From: Pontibacter akesuensis
GTDB lineage: Bacteria; Bacteroidota; Bacteroidia; Cytophagales; Hymenobacteraceae
Assembly (NCBI RefSeq): GCF_001611675.1
Contig: NZ_CP014766.1
Coordinates: forward strand, 310,001 to 374,000
Direction: 5' to 3'
Length of the DNA stretch: 64,000 bases
Shown: positions 32,920 to 40,865 of the stretch, piece by piece
Position numbering within the stretch: position 1 is the stretch's first letter
Layout: every line of letters begins with the position of its first letter
Translations under genes and position numbers: made by a program
The notes under the pieces: model-generated
Seen by the model: the letters and a program-made list of their open reading frames with translations, nothing else
Database searches by the model: none
What the model was told of the DNA's origin: nothing

Positions 32920-34494
32920 ATGTTTACAGTATTAAAAAAAACGTTTGTTCTAAACGTTCTTTGCCTCCTTGTTATTGCCGCTGCCGCACATGCGCAGTCA
33001 TTGGCCCCGAAGCGTGAGTTCCGGGCGGTTTGGGTAGCCAGCGTGGCCAACATCGACTGGCCGAGCCAGAAGGGGCTTTCGCCGGTAACACAGCAGAAGG
33101 AGTTTACCTTTTTAGCGGACGCGCACCAAAAGAACGGCATGAATGCCCTGATCGTGCAGATACGCCCGGCCGCCGATGCATTTTACCGCAGCAAGCTGGA
33201 GCCGTGGTCGGAGTGGCTGACTGGCCTGCAGGGAAAAGAGGTAAACCCGCCTTACGACCCCCTGGATTTCATGCTACAGCAGACGCATGAGCGCGGCATG
33301 GAGTTCCACGCCTGGTTTAACCCCTACCGTGCCACCTTCGACACCAAGGCTGTCACTGCCCCGGACCATATCACCAAGCGTAGGCCGGAATGGTTTGTCA
33401 AGTATGACGGCAAACTGCTCTTCAACCCGGGCATTCCGGAGGTGCGCACTTACATCACCTCCATTATCATGGATGTGGTGCGCCGCTACGACATTGACGG
33501 TGTTCATTTTGACGACTACTTTTACCCTTACCCCATCGCCAACACGCCCTTCCCCGACGACAGCACGTTTCTGAAGCACTCCAATGGCTTCAGTAACAAG
33601 CAGGACTGGCGCCGTAACAACGTAGACCTGCTTATAAAAGGTATTTCAGACAGTATTCAGGCTGTGAAACCATACCTGAAGTTTGGCATCAGCCCCTTTG
33701 GCGTTTGGAAAAACAAAGACGAAGATGTGGCTGGCTCTGCTACCCGGGCTGGTGCCCCCACCTACTCTACCCTCTATGCCGATACCCGCAAATGGATGCA
33801 ACTGGGCTGGATTGATTACCTGGTGCCGCAGGTATACTGGCACATTGGGCACAAGGCGGCCGACTATAAAACAATTGTGGAATGGTGGGGGCTGAACTCC
33901 TTTAACCGCCACCTGTACATTGGGCACGGCGCTTACAAAATAGGCACCGACAACAACGCCGCCTGGCAGGACCCAAACGAGATTCCACGCCAGTTGCGCC
34001 TTAACCGCTCCTTGCCCACCGTAGGGGGCAGCGTCTTTTTCAGCTCAAAATCCATCATGAAAAACACGCAGAACGTGCAGGACTCGCTCCGGGTATATTA
34101 CCGGCACCCGGCGCTGGTGCCTGTTATGGAATGGAAAAAAGCAAAAGCTCCGGCAGCCACCACTATTGTAAAGGCGCAGCAAACTACCAAAGGCGTGCAC
34201 CTGCAGTGGCGGCAAATCCCGGACGCGCGATACTACGTTATTTACCGTTTCGAGAAAAACACCTTTTGCGAATTGCCCATCTGGCACAAAGAATACTGGG
34301 AGCCGTTTCAGGCAGAGCTCAATAACCCGGCGCGCATCGTTGGCAGGGTGTTCGGTAACAACACGCATTTCCTGGATAGGACAGCCCTGGAGGACGGAAA
34401 GTATACGTACGTTATCACCACCCTGGACAGGCTACAAAATGAAAGTGCTCCCTCGGCAGGCGTTACCGTGAAGTATAAGAATTACAATTTGTAA
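32920..34494 (+). CDS. Secreted GHL10 (DUF187) family glycosidase, YngK/DigH-like
   Basis: 524 residues. Signal peptide within MFTVLKKTFVLNVLCLLVIA. The GHL10 domain runs from KREFRAVWVASVANIDWPS near 30 to about 400. IVQIRPAADAFY, FHAWFNPYRATF, DGVHFDDYFYPYP (candidate catalytic acids) and DYLVPQVYWHIGH are conserved. A C-terminal fibronectin III-like region (about 405-520) follows. The E. coli relative DigH cleaves denuded glycan strands of peptidoglycan, so a wall-turnover role is likely and fits the divergent NagZ-type neighbour. Two Met codons precede other frames, but this start matches the signal peptide. Confidence 0.9.
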   Translation: MFTVLKKTFVLNVLCLLVIAAAAHAQSLAPKREFRAVWVASVANIDWPSQKGLSPVTQQKEFTFLADAHQKNGMNALIVQIRPAADAFYRSKLEPWSEWLTGLQGKEVNPPYDPLDFMLQQTHERGMEFHAWFNPYRATFDTKAVTAPDHITKRRPEWFVKYDGKLLFNPGIPEVRTYITSIIMDVVRRYDIDGVHFDDYFYPYPIANTPFPDDSTFLKHSNGFSNKQDWRRNNVDLLIKGISDSIQAVKPYLKFGISPFGVWKNKDEDVAGSATRAGAPTYSTLYADTRKWMQLGWIDYLVPQVYWHIGHKAADYKTIVEWWGLNSFNRHLYIGHGAYKIGTDNNAAWQDPNEIPRQLRLNRSLPTVGGSVFFSSKSIMKNTQNVQDSLRVYYRHPALVPVMEWKKAKAPAATTIVKAQQTTKGVHLQWRQIPDARYYVIYRFEKNTFCELPIWHKEYWEPFQAELNNPARIVGRVFGNNTHFLDRTALEDGKYTYVITTLDRLQNESAPSAGVTVKYKNYNL

Positions 34495-34613
34495 CCAAAG
34501 CTCAAAAGCAGGAAGAAGCTTTCCCTGTAAATCGAAAAGCAGCTATACCTATACCGACTTTGCCCAATAAGCAGAAGGGTGTAACAAAGGATAAACTCTA
34601 CAGAAGGACTGCC

Positions 34614-35441
34614 TTACCCGAGTCCCACGTCGAGCACCATCATCACCACAAACCCCACTATCAGGCCTAGCACGGCAACGTCCGTGTTCTTGTCGCGCTG
34701 AGTTTCGGGTATCACCTCCTCCACCACCACATAGATCATGGCCCCAGCGGCAAAAGCGAGGGCAAACGGCAGGGCAGGCTCAATGTAAACGACGGCTAAA
34801 GCTCCAATCACGCCAGCCACAGGCTCCACAATGGCAGACATCTGGCCGTACCAAAAGCTTTTGAAACGGCTGATGTTGAGTCGGCGCAATGGCATGGCCA
34901 CGGCAAAGCCCTCCGGAAAATTCTGCAAACCGATGCCAAAAGCCAGTGTGATGGCCGCCGTTAGGGTCACACCTTCTGCGCCGTTGGCAGCGGCACCGAA
35001 AAGCACGCCCACCGCCAGCCCTTCCGGAATATTATGAATAGTGATGGCTAGTATAAGCAGCGTGGTGCGGTGCCAGGTGGTTTTAACTCCCTCCTTTTCG
35101 CTTTCCTCAAAGTTGATGTGCAGGTGCGGGGCCAGCTTATCGAGCCCGAAAATAAAGAGCGAGCCGCCAAGAAACCCTACGGCGGCGGGCATCCAGCTCA
35201 TGCCCGGGTACAGCTGCTCCGAGTACTCGATGGCCGGGGCCAGTAACGACCAGAAACTGGCCGCCAGCATCACCCCGCCGGTAAAGCCCAGCATAATGTC
35301 TTGCCAGGCGCGGTTCAGATCCTTGAAGAAGAAAACCATACTTGCCCCAAGCGCCGTAACCAGCCAGGTAAACACCGTGGCGAGCAACGCCGCGTAAACA
35401 GGACCAATGTCCCGCAGAAAAGACTCTAAACTTTCCATCAT
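34614..35441 (-). CDS. ZIP family metal transporter
   Basis: 275 residues with about eight membrane segments. Helix IV contains HNIPEGLAVGV (His and Glu metal ligands) and helix V contains GLQNFPEGFAVAM, the ZIP signature with Asn in place of the first His. A His-containing loop (HLHINFEESEKEGVKTTWH) lies between helices III and IV. ZIP proteins import zinc, iron or manganese. The gene is last of a minus-strand series, 62 nt after the Mut7-C gene; it may be co-transcribed. Confidence 0.92.
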   Translation of the reverse strand: MMESLESFLRDIGPVYAALLATVFTWLVTALGASMVFFFKDLNRAWQDIMLGFTGGVMLAASFWSLLAPAIEYSEQLYPGMSWMPAAVGFLGGSLFIFGLDKLAPHLHINFEESEKEGVKTTWHRTTLLILAITIHNIPEGLAVGVLFGAAANGAEGVTLTAAITLAFGIGLQNFPEGFAVAMPLRRLNISRFKSFWYGQMSAIVEPVAGVIGALAVVYIEPALPFALAFAAGAMIYVVVEEVIPETQRDKNTDVAVLGLIVGFVVMMVLDVGLG

Positions 35442-35503
35442 ATCGAAGTGTCAGCTGCTAAATACCGGATGAGGCTTAAATTTGTTGCTCCTGCGGCACC
35501 TGT

Positions 35504-36268
35504 TTATCGGCCATACCGCTTCCTGACTTCTTCCACGTAGGCTTGCATGCGCTCGTAGTGCGAGCCTTTCCAGTACACGCGGCCGCAGGAGGGGCAGCGG
35601 TAAAACTCCTGAAAGTATAGTTTTGTTTTCGGCGGAAGCTGCTCCAGCACCTCCTGTTTCGGAACAGCAAGTATGGGCGTGTTGCACTCCAGGCAAAGCG
35701 TGAAAGGCTTAAAGTGCTGCCAAAGCGCATAGCGGCTGATGATTTCTTCCAGCTGCTCCTCTGTATGCTGAGAGCGTAGCCAGTAGCCCCACGTAACCGC
35801 CTTCTGTTTGAGCAGGCCGACATCCCGCGTGAGCACCACCCGCTGTTGCTCCTGCGCCAACTGTGCGATAGCGCTATCTGAGAAGTCTGTTTCATACAGC
35901 GTGTCCAGGCCCAGCAGGCGCATGCGCTTTGCCAGTGTGCCCAGGTGCACATCCAAGATAAACATGGACGGTGCGGGATGCTTCACTGCAAAAGAATAAC
36001 CAGCAGGCCAGCTATACTTGGCAGAGAGCGGATAAACCTGCACGTCATCATTATGGTGGATAGGCTGTTGAAACGCAGCGGGTTTGTTGTTGATCAAGAT
36101 CACATCCACCTCCGGATGGGGCACGCCACTGGCTTCGATGGCGTCTTTTACGGCCGGGGCACCCTTGAAAACATAGCTTATCGGCTGCTCCCTATCCCGC
36201 TTTTTCAGGAAGTCCTGTAGGGCTCCATGAAAGTTAAACTGAGCGGTATGCTGCTTTTCCTCCTGCAT
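35504..36268 (-). CDS. Mut7-C RNase-domain protein with ubiquitin-like N terminus
   Basis: 254 residues. Residues about 1-85 form a ThiS/MoaD-like Mut7-C ubiquitin domain. Residues about 95-245 form the PIN-like Mut7-C domain, with FILDVHLGTLAKRMRLLGLD (first Asp), YETDFSDSAIAQLA and VLTRDVGLL. A zinc ribbon, CLECN near 193 and CPSC near 224, is built into the C terminus. Predicted to be a metal-dependent ribonuclease; the substrate is not known. It follows the oxoprolinase operon after a 127-nt gap and has no clear functional link to it. Confidence 0.9.
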   Translation of the reverse strand: MQEEKQHTAQFNFHGALQDFLKKRDREQPISYVFKGAPAVKDAIEASGVPHPEVDVILINNKPAAFQQPIHHNDDVQVYPLSAKYSWPAGYSFAVKHPAPSMFILDVHLGTLAKRMRLLGLDTLYETDFSDSAIAQLAQEQQRVVLTRDVGLLKQKAVTWGYWLRSQHTEEQLEEIISRYALWQHFKPFTLCLECNTPILAVPKQEVLEQLPPKTKLYFQEFYRCPSCGRVYWKGSHYERMQAYVEEVRKRYGR

Positions 36269-36395
36269 GTTTCCTCATACGGTGACTTATGCTGCTACTG
36301 CTGTACCAAGTATGGAATTACAGCAGCAGCGTTGATACAGCAAGCGACACCAAACCTTAAGCCGCTGGCTAGAAAGCTCTATTCAGGAGGAAAGA

Positions 36396-37589
36396 TCAAG
36401 CAAAGAGCTTTGGAATTTGCTGCCACAGTGTATAGCCGCCGAGGTAGGCCATCACCAGCACCACCAGCACACCAAATACAGTAAGCAGCAGCGGGTGGCG
36501 GTAGTCTCCTACTATTTTTGGTTTATAAGCGGCAAACAGCATAGTACCCAACGACAGCGGCAGGATGAGCCCGTTTAACGCGCCGGCAAGTATAAGCAGG
36601 CGTACCGGCTGGCCGATGGTGATGAAAATAGCCGTGGAGACAAGTATAAACCCAATGATCACCCAATTCTCATGCTGCTGGATTTTGGGGCTGAACGACT
36701 TGAGAAACGAAACGGAAGTATAAGCCGACCCGATCACAGACGTGATGGCGGCAGACAGCATCACCACACCGAACAGCTTATAGCCTAAGTTTCCCGCAGC
36801 CTGTTGAAACACCGATGCAGGAGGATTGGCAGGATCAAGGGTCAAGCCTTTGCTCACGACACCCAGCGCCGCCAGAAACAGAAACACCCGGATAAGTGAG
36901 GCGACGCTGATGCCCATCACAGCACTTGTACTCACTTCAGACAAGGCATCCCGGCCCTTTATGCCCGCATCAAGCAGGCGGTGGCCTCCGGCAAACGTAA
37001 TATAGCCGCCCACGGTGCCTCCAACAAGTGTAATTATCGCGATGACGTCTACTTCATCCGGCATAAACGTTTTGGCCACGGCCTCCCCCACTGGCGGTGC
37101 CGACGTGAAGGCCACGAACAAAATCAGCAGGATCATCAGGAAACCCATCACCTGCGCAAAGCGGTCCATCACCTTGCCTGCTTCCCGCATCAGGAATACC
37201 CCAATGGCCACGGCAGCGGCAATCATAGCGCCGGTTTCTGCCGAAATACCAAACAGCACATTCAGCCCCAGGCCTGCGCCGCCCACATTGCCGATATTAA
37301 AAGCCAAACCGCCCAAGACGATAAGTAGGGAGAGCAGCACACCCAGCCCCGGCAGCACAAGGTTGGCTATGTCCTGCGCCCGCCGCTCCGACACCGCAAT
37401 CACGCGCCACACATTCAGCTGCACCCCAATGTCAAGTATAATCGAAAGCAGGATGACAAAACCAAAGCTGGCCATCAGTTGCTGCGTGAATACCGTGGTT
37501 TGGGTCAGGAAGCCGGGGCCAACGGCGGAGGTGGCCATCAGGAAGGCGGCGCCGAGCAGTACGCTCCAGTTTCTCTTTTGTTTTTTCAT
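36396..37589 (-). CDS. NRAMP-superfamily transporter (YcsG-like) in the oxoprolinase operon
   Basis: 397 residues, about eleven hydrophobic segments. SAVGPGFLTQTTVFTQQL near 22 corresponds to the first unwound helix of NRAMP transporters, but the metal-binding DPGN is replaced by GPGFLTQ, so divalent metals are an unlikely cargo. FAGGHRLLDAGIKG near 198 is typical of the YcsG subgroup. In B. subtilis, ycsG sits with the ycsF/kipI/kipA genes, just as here. I infer that it imports 5-oxoproline or a related compound. It begins 6 nt after pxpA, last in the operon. Confidence 0.85.
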   Translation of the reverse strand: MKKQKRNWSVLLGAAFLMATSAVGPGFLTQTTVFTQQLMASFGFVILLSIILDIGVQLNVWRVIAVSERRAQDIANLVLPGLGVLLSLLIVLGGLAFNIGNVGGAGLGLNVLFGISAETGAMIAAAVAIGVFLMREAGKVMDRFAQVMGFLMILLILFVAFTSAPPVGEAVAKTFMPDEVDVIAIITLVGGTVGGYITFAGGHRLLDAGIKGRDALSEVSTSAVMGISVASLIRVFLFLAALGVVSKGLTLDPANPPASVFQQAAGNLGYKLFGVVMLSAAITSVIGSAYTSVSFLKSFSPKIQQHENWVIIGFILVSTAIFITIGQPVRLLILAGALNGLILPLSLGTMLFAAYKPKIVGDYRHPLLLTVFGVLVVLVMAYLGGYTLWQQIPKLFA

Positions 37590-37595
37590 GCGATG

Positions 37596-38357
37596 CTACA
37601 GCGCGGTGATCCGGATTTTTTCTTCTTGAAGGACTTCTTGAATATGGCGGGCAAACTCCAGCGCATGGGCGCCATCGCCATGAATGCAAACAGTATTCGC
37701 CTGTATCTCCACCTCCGTTCCCTGCTGCGAGAGCACCTTGCCCTCTTTTACCATCCGCACCACCTGCCGCACCGCAACGTTATGGTCGGTGATCAACGCG
37801 TTCGGCTGGCGACGTGAGGTCAGGGTGCCATCCTGTTGGTAGGTGCGGTCGGCAAAGACCTCGTTCGCTGTGCTGATGCCAAGCTTTTTGCCAGCCTGTA
37901 TCAGCTCGCTTCCGGCTAGCCCGTAAAGTATAAGCTCCGGCTCCACGCGGTAAACAGCTTCGGCAATGGCCTCGGCAAGTGCTGCGTTGGTGGCGGCCAT
38001 GTTGTAGAGCGCCCCGTGCGGTTTCAGGTGATGCAGCCTGGCTCCCTCCGCTTTCGCAATGGCCGTTAAAGCCCCTAGTTGGTACACCACCAGGTCGTAC
38101 ACCTCTTCAGCGGAAACCGCCATTTCGCGGCGGCCGAAACCCGCCAAATCCGGCAGGCCCGGGTGCGCCCCGATAGCCACGTGCTGTGCCAGGGCCTCCC
38201 GCACCGTTCTTTTCATGGTGGCCGGATCCCCGCCGTGGTAGCCGCAGGCAATGTTGGCAGAGCTGATGTATTTCAGGAGTTCGCTGTCGTTGCCCATGCG
38301 CCAGGCGCCAAAACTCTCGCCCATGTCGCAGTTCAGGTCTACGGCGTAGTTGCTCAT
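37596..38357 (-). CDS. pxpA: 5-oxoprolinase subunit A (LamB/YcsF family)
   Basis: 253 residues, normal length. [17 protein letters not shown] near residue 8, [15 protein letters not shown] near 34, and [19 protein letters not shown] near 57 are the family signatures, with the His and Asp residues presumed to form the active site. PxpABC uses ATP to open 5-oxoproline (pyroglutamate) to glutamate. The gene overlaps pxpC by 4 nt. Confidence 0.95.
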   Translation of the reverse strand: MSNYAVDLNCDMGESFGAWRMGNDSELLKYISSANIACGYHGGDPATMKRTVREALAQHVAIGAHPGLPDLAGFGRREMAVSAEEVYDLVVYQLGALTAIAKAEGARLHHLKPHGALYNMAATNAALAEAIAEAVYRVEPELILYGLAGSELIQAGKKLGISTANEVFADRTYQQDGTLTSRRQPNALITDHNVAVRQVVRMVKEGKVLSQQGTEVEIQANTVCIHGDGAHALEFARHIQEVLQEEKIRITAL

Positions 38358-39364
38358 ACTTTGTGTAGCTTGTGATAGATGGCTTGCTTGAGGCCGCTGA
38401 TGTTTTGTTCCTGCTGGATGTACAGGCGCTGCGCCTCCTCCAGTGTCACTTCTTCGAAGCGGATAGTTTTGGTGGGCTGCACCTGCGCCAGTTGCGGCAG
38501 GTCGGCACTTATCACCTGCGCAATGTGGGGATAGCCGCCCGTAGTCTGAGAATCCGCCATTAAAACGATAGGACTTCCTTCTGCGGGTACCTGCACCGCC
38601 CCAAAGCTAACCGCAGTGGACAACAACTCCGCTTCCTGCTCTAAGGCCAGGATTGCTCCCTGCAGCCGCAAACCCATCCTATCCGACTGTATGGTGACAC
38701 TGAACTTTTCATTCCAAATATAGTTCTGGCTGTTTTCCGTGAAAAGGGTGTATTCAGAGCCCCGCAGTGCCCGCAGCACCGGATTTGGCTTATAGGTTGG
38801 GAGTAGTTCCGGCTCTGGAAACCAGCTGGCCACCGTGAAAGCGGTCTGCTCATCGCGCAGCAGCAGCCTGCTTAGCACCAGCCTGTTTAGCTCGTTCGGC
38901 TCCCCGGCGTGCAGTACATCACCGCTCCGCAAGGCCCTGCCCTCCAGGCCGCCGATGCCGGCGCGCAGATAGGTTGCGCGGCTACCTATTACTTCCGGCA
39001 CCGCCAGACCTCCTGCCACGGCTAAATAGGCATAATTTCCGACCAAGGGCTTTCCAAAGCTCAGCACGCTGCCTGCCTTTACCAGCACCGGCCGCCACAG
39101 GTATACCCGTTCTCCGTTTATACTTGCTGAGAGGTCAGCGCCGCCCAATGCTATCAGTGTCTCCTGCTCAAAAGCTAGCTCAGGCCCCTGCTGGGTGATC
39201 TCAAGTGCCGCGGCATTTTTCTCGTTCCCCAGCAGCAGGTTCGCCAGGCGCAGGGCAAGCTTATCCATGGCTCCTCCCACAATTACACCTTGCTTCTGGT
39301 AGCCATAGCGCCCCAGGTCCTGCACCGTTGTCAGTAGCCCCGGCTTATGAACTGTTATGCCCAT
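38354..39364 (-). CDS. pxpC: 5-oxoprolinase subunit C (KipA family carboxyltransferase-like)
   Basis: 336 residues. [20 protein letters not shown] near residue 11 and [14 protein letters not shown] are characteristic of the KipA/biotin-dependent carboxyltransferase-like fold, and [20 protein letters not shown] near 262 is the conserved C-terminal motif. It forms the ATP-dependent oxoprolinase with PxpA and PxpB. It overlaps both neighbours, by 10 nt upstream and 4 nt downstream. Confidence 0.95.
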   Translation of the reverse strand: MGITVHKPGLLTTVQDLGRYGYQKQGVIVGGAMDKLALRLANLLLGNEKNAAALEITQQGPELAFEQETLIALGGADLSASINGERVYLWRPVLVKAGSVLSFGKPLVGNYAYLAVAGGLAVPEVIGSRATYLRAGIGGLEGRALRSGDVLHAGEPNELNRLVLSRLLLRDEQTAFTVASWFPEPELLPTYKPNPVLRALRGSEYTLFTENSQNYIWNEKFSVTIQSDRMGLRLQGAILALEQEAELLSTAVSFGAVQVPAEGSPIVLMADSQTTGGYPHIAQVISADLPQLAQVQPTKTIRFEEVTLEEAQRLYIQQEQNISGLKQAIYHKLHKV

Positions 39365-40089
39365 GCCACCTCCTTTCGCTTCAGGAACTCTTCTTCAGAA
39401 ATCGGCACAAAACGCACTTTATCGCCGGCCTGCAGGAGGCTGGGCATTTCCCGTTTTGCGTTGAAGAGCTGCACCGGTGTTTGCCCGATCAGCTGCCAGC
39501 CTCCGGGGGTGCTGATGGGATAAACCCCCGTCTGCTCGCCTGCAATGCCCACACTGCCTGCCGGGATGCTTTGCCGCGGCGTGGCTTTGCGAGGTGTGGC
39601 AATGCTTTTATCCATGCCGCCTAAGTATGGAAAGCCCGGAGCGAAGCCGATCATGTGCACCAGATACTCCTTGCTGCAGTGCCTGTCTACTACCTCGCCC
39701 ATACTTAGCCCGCAGTGTGCGGCCACCGCCTCCAGATCGGGACCATAAGCTCCGCCATACACCACCGGAACCTCCACCAACTGCACGGCAGGTGTCTCCT
39801 TTTCTTCCAAATGAAACAAAAGCTGCTGCAGCTGTTGAACCACCTCGCTATAAGCATCTTTTTTTCCCTTCTGGCTTATCACCCAAGGGTCATAATACAC
39901 GGTGATGGTGGTAAAGGCAGGCACATACTCCACCAGTCCCTCAAAGGGCTGTTCTTCTAAAAGCGCGGAAAAGGCACGGATGCTGGCGTGTGTGCCGGGG
40001 TCTATGGTGTGCCCGAACTGCAGCACAATGGCTGTATCGCCGAGCGGGCACAGCTGAAAAGGTAGTTTCTGAATCGCTTCCTGTGGCAT
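39355..40089 (-). CDS. pxpB: 5-oxoprolinase subunit B (KipI family)
   Basis: 244 residues. LGDTAIVLQFG near residue 16 and the hallmark HMIGFAPGFPYLGGMDKSI near 145, followed by ATPRKATPRQSIPAGSVGI and TPGGWQLIGQTP. These place it in the KipI (allophanate hydrolase subunit 1-like) family. In B. subtilis, KipI also inhibits the sporulation kinase KinA; no such partner applies here. It lies 7 nt after yjjX. Confidence 0.95.
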   Translation of the reverse strand: MPQEAIQKLPFQLCPLGDTAIVLQFGHTIDPGTHASIRAFSALLEEQPFEGLVEYVPAFTTITVYYDPWVISQKGKKDAYSEVVQQLQQLLFHLEEKETPAVQLVEVPVVYGGAYGPDLEAVAAHCGLSMGEVVDRHCSKEYLVHMIGFAPGFPYLGGMDKSIATPRKATPRQSIPAGSVGIAGEQTGVYPISTPGGWQLIGQTPVQLFNAKREMPSLLQAGDKVRFVPISEEEFLKRKEVAWA

Positions 40090-40096
40090 AGGTAGG

Positions 40097-40654
40097 TTAT
40101 ACTTGCTGCTCCTGCCGCGGGTTCAGGTAGTAGGCTTTATTCTTGAAGGGCACCAGCGCCAGCACCACAGCCTGCTCATACAGTTCGCGCCGGTCCAGCG
40201 CATTTTGCGTAAGCAACCCAATGGCGCCTCCTTTTTGCTTGGAGTTGGAGTGGCCGAACACCTGGTCATCGGCATCGCCCAGCTCCAGCCCCTGCTCTAC
40301 CAGCTCCTGCACCGCCTTGGGCAGGAAGAAAGCACCCGAGCGCGCTTTGCCCGTCTGCTCCCGATCCTGCACCACCACCCAGGCAAAAGCCGCGAGTTCG
40401 CCGTTAAACTTTTCGATGCCGCCTTCAATGCCAATCCAGAAATCAGCTTCCGGGTGTGACGCACGCGCATTTTCCACCCGGTTCAGTGCCCCATGCAGCG
40501 TCTCCTGATCCGACATAGGTTGGTCAGCCACGCCAGAAGGCACCGACACCGGCGTTGGCATGAAGGCATCCTCCGGAAACATTCGCTTCAGCCCATCCAG
40601 CGCAGCATTCACTTTCACCGGGTTTTTGGAGGCAACTACTACGTTGTATTTCAT
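40097..40654 (-). CDS. yjjX: Inosine/xanthosine triphosphatase (YjjX family)
   Basis: 185 residues. ASKNPVKVNAALDGLKRMFP near 8 is the nucleotide-binding opening. DQPMSDQETLHGALNRVENA, DFWIGIEGGIE and GAFFLPKAV follow the family order. YjjX hydrolyses non-canonical purine triphosphates (ITP, XTP) and keeps them out of RNA and DNA. It is first in the operon with the oxoprolinase genes, 7 nt ahead of pxpB; the functional connection is unclear. Confidence 0.93.
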   Translation of the reverse strand: MKYNVVVASKNPVKVNAALDGLKRMFPEDAFMPTPVSVPSGVADQPMSDQETLHGALNRVENARASHPEADFWIGIEGGIEKFNGELAAFAWVVVQDREQTGKARSGAFFLPKAVQELVEQGLELGDADDQVFGHSNSKQKGGAIGLLTQNALDRRELYEQAVVLALVPFKNKAYYLNPRQEQQV

Positions 40655-40865
40655 CTTTTAAGACCTTAGTATCTAGACGATAGATTTTAGATTAAACTGG
40701 CGCAGGCATTCGCTTTAGCTTATCAGGTAAAAAGTATAGCATACCGCCAGTGTGAGCATGCGCCATCACCTAAAGAAAAGAAAATATTCTGAACTAGCCT
40801 CGAACACCAGCGGCAGAAAGTATAGGTCCGCAAGTTTCGTCGGCTTATGCGTATATTTGAGAAGT

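Noticed and set aside
40698..40719. A possible lone, decayed end of the inverted-repeat element (about 17 of 22 bases match)
   Set aside because: The match is short, the internal hairpin is lost and no flanking element sequence is present; chance similarity cannot be excluded.
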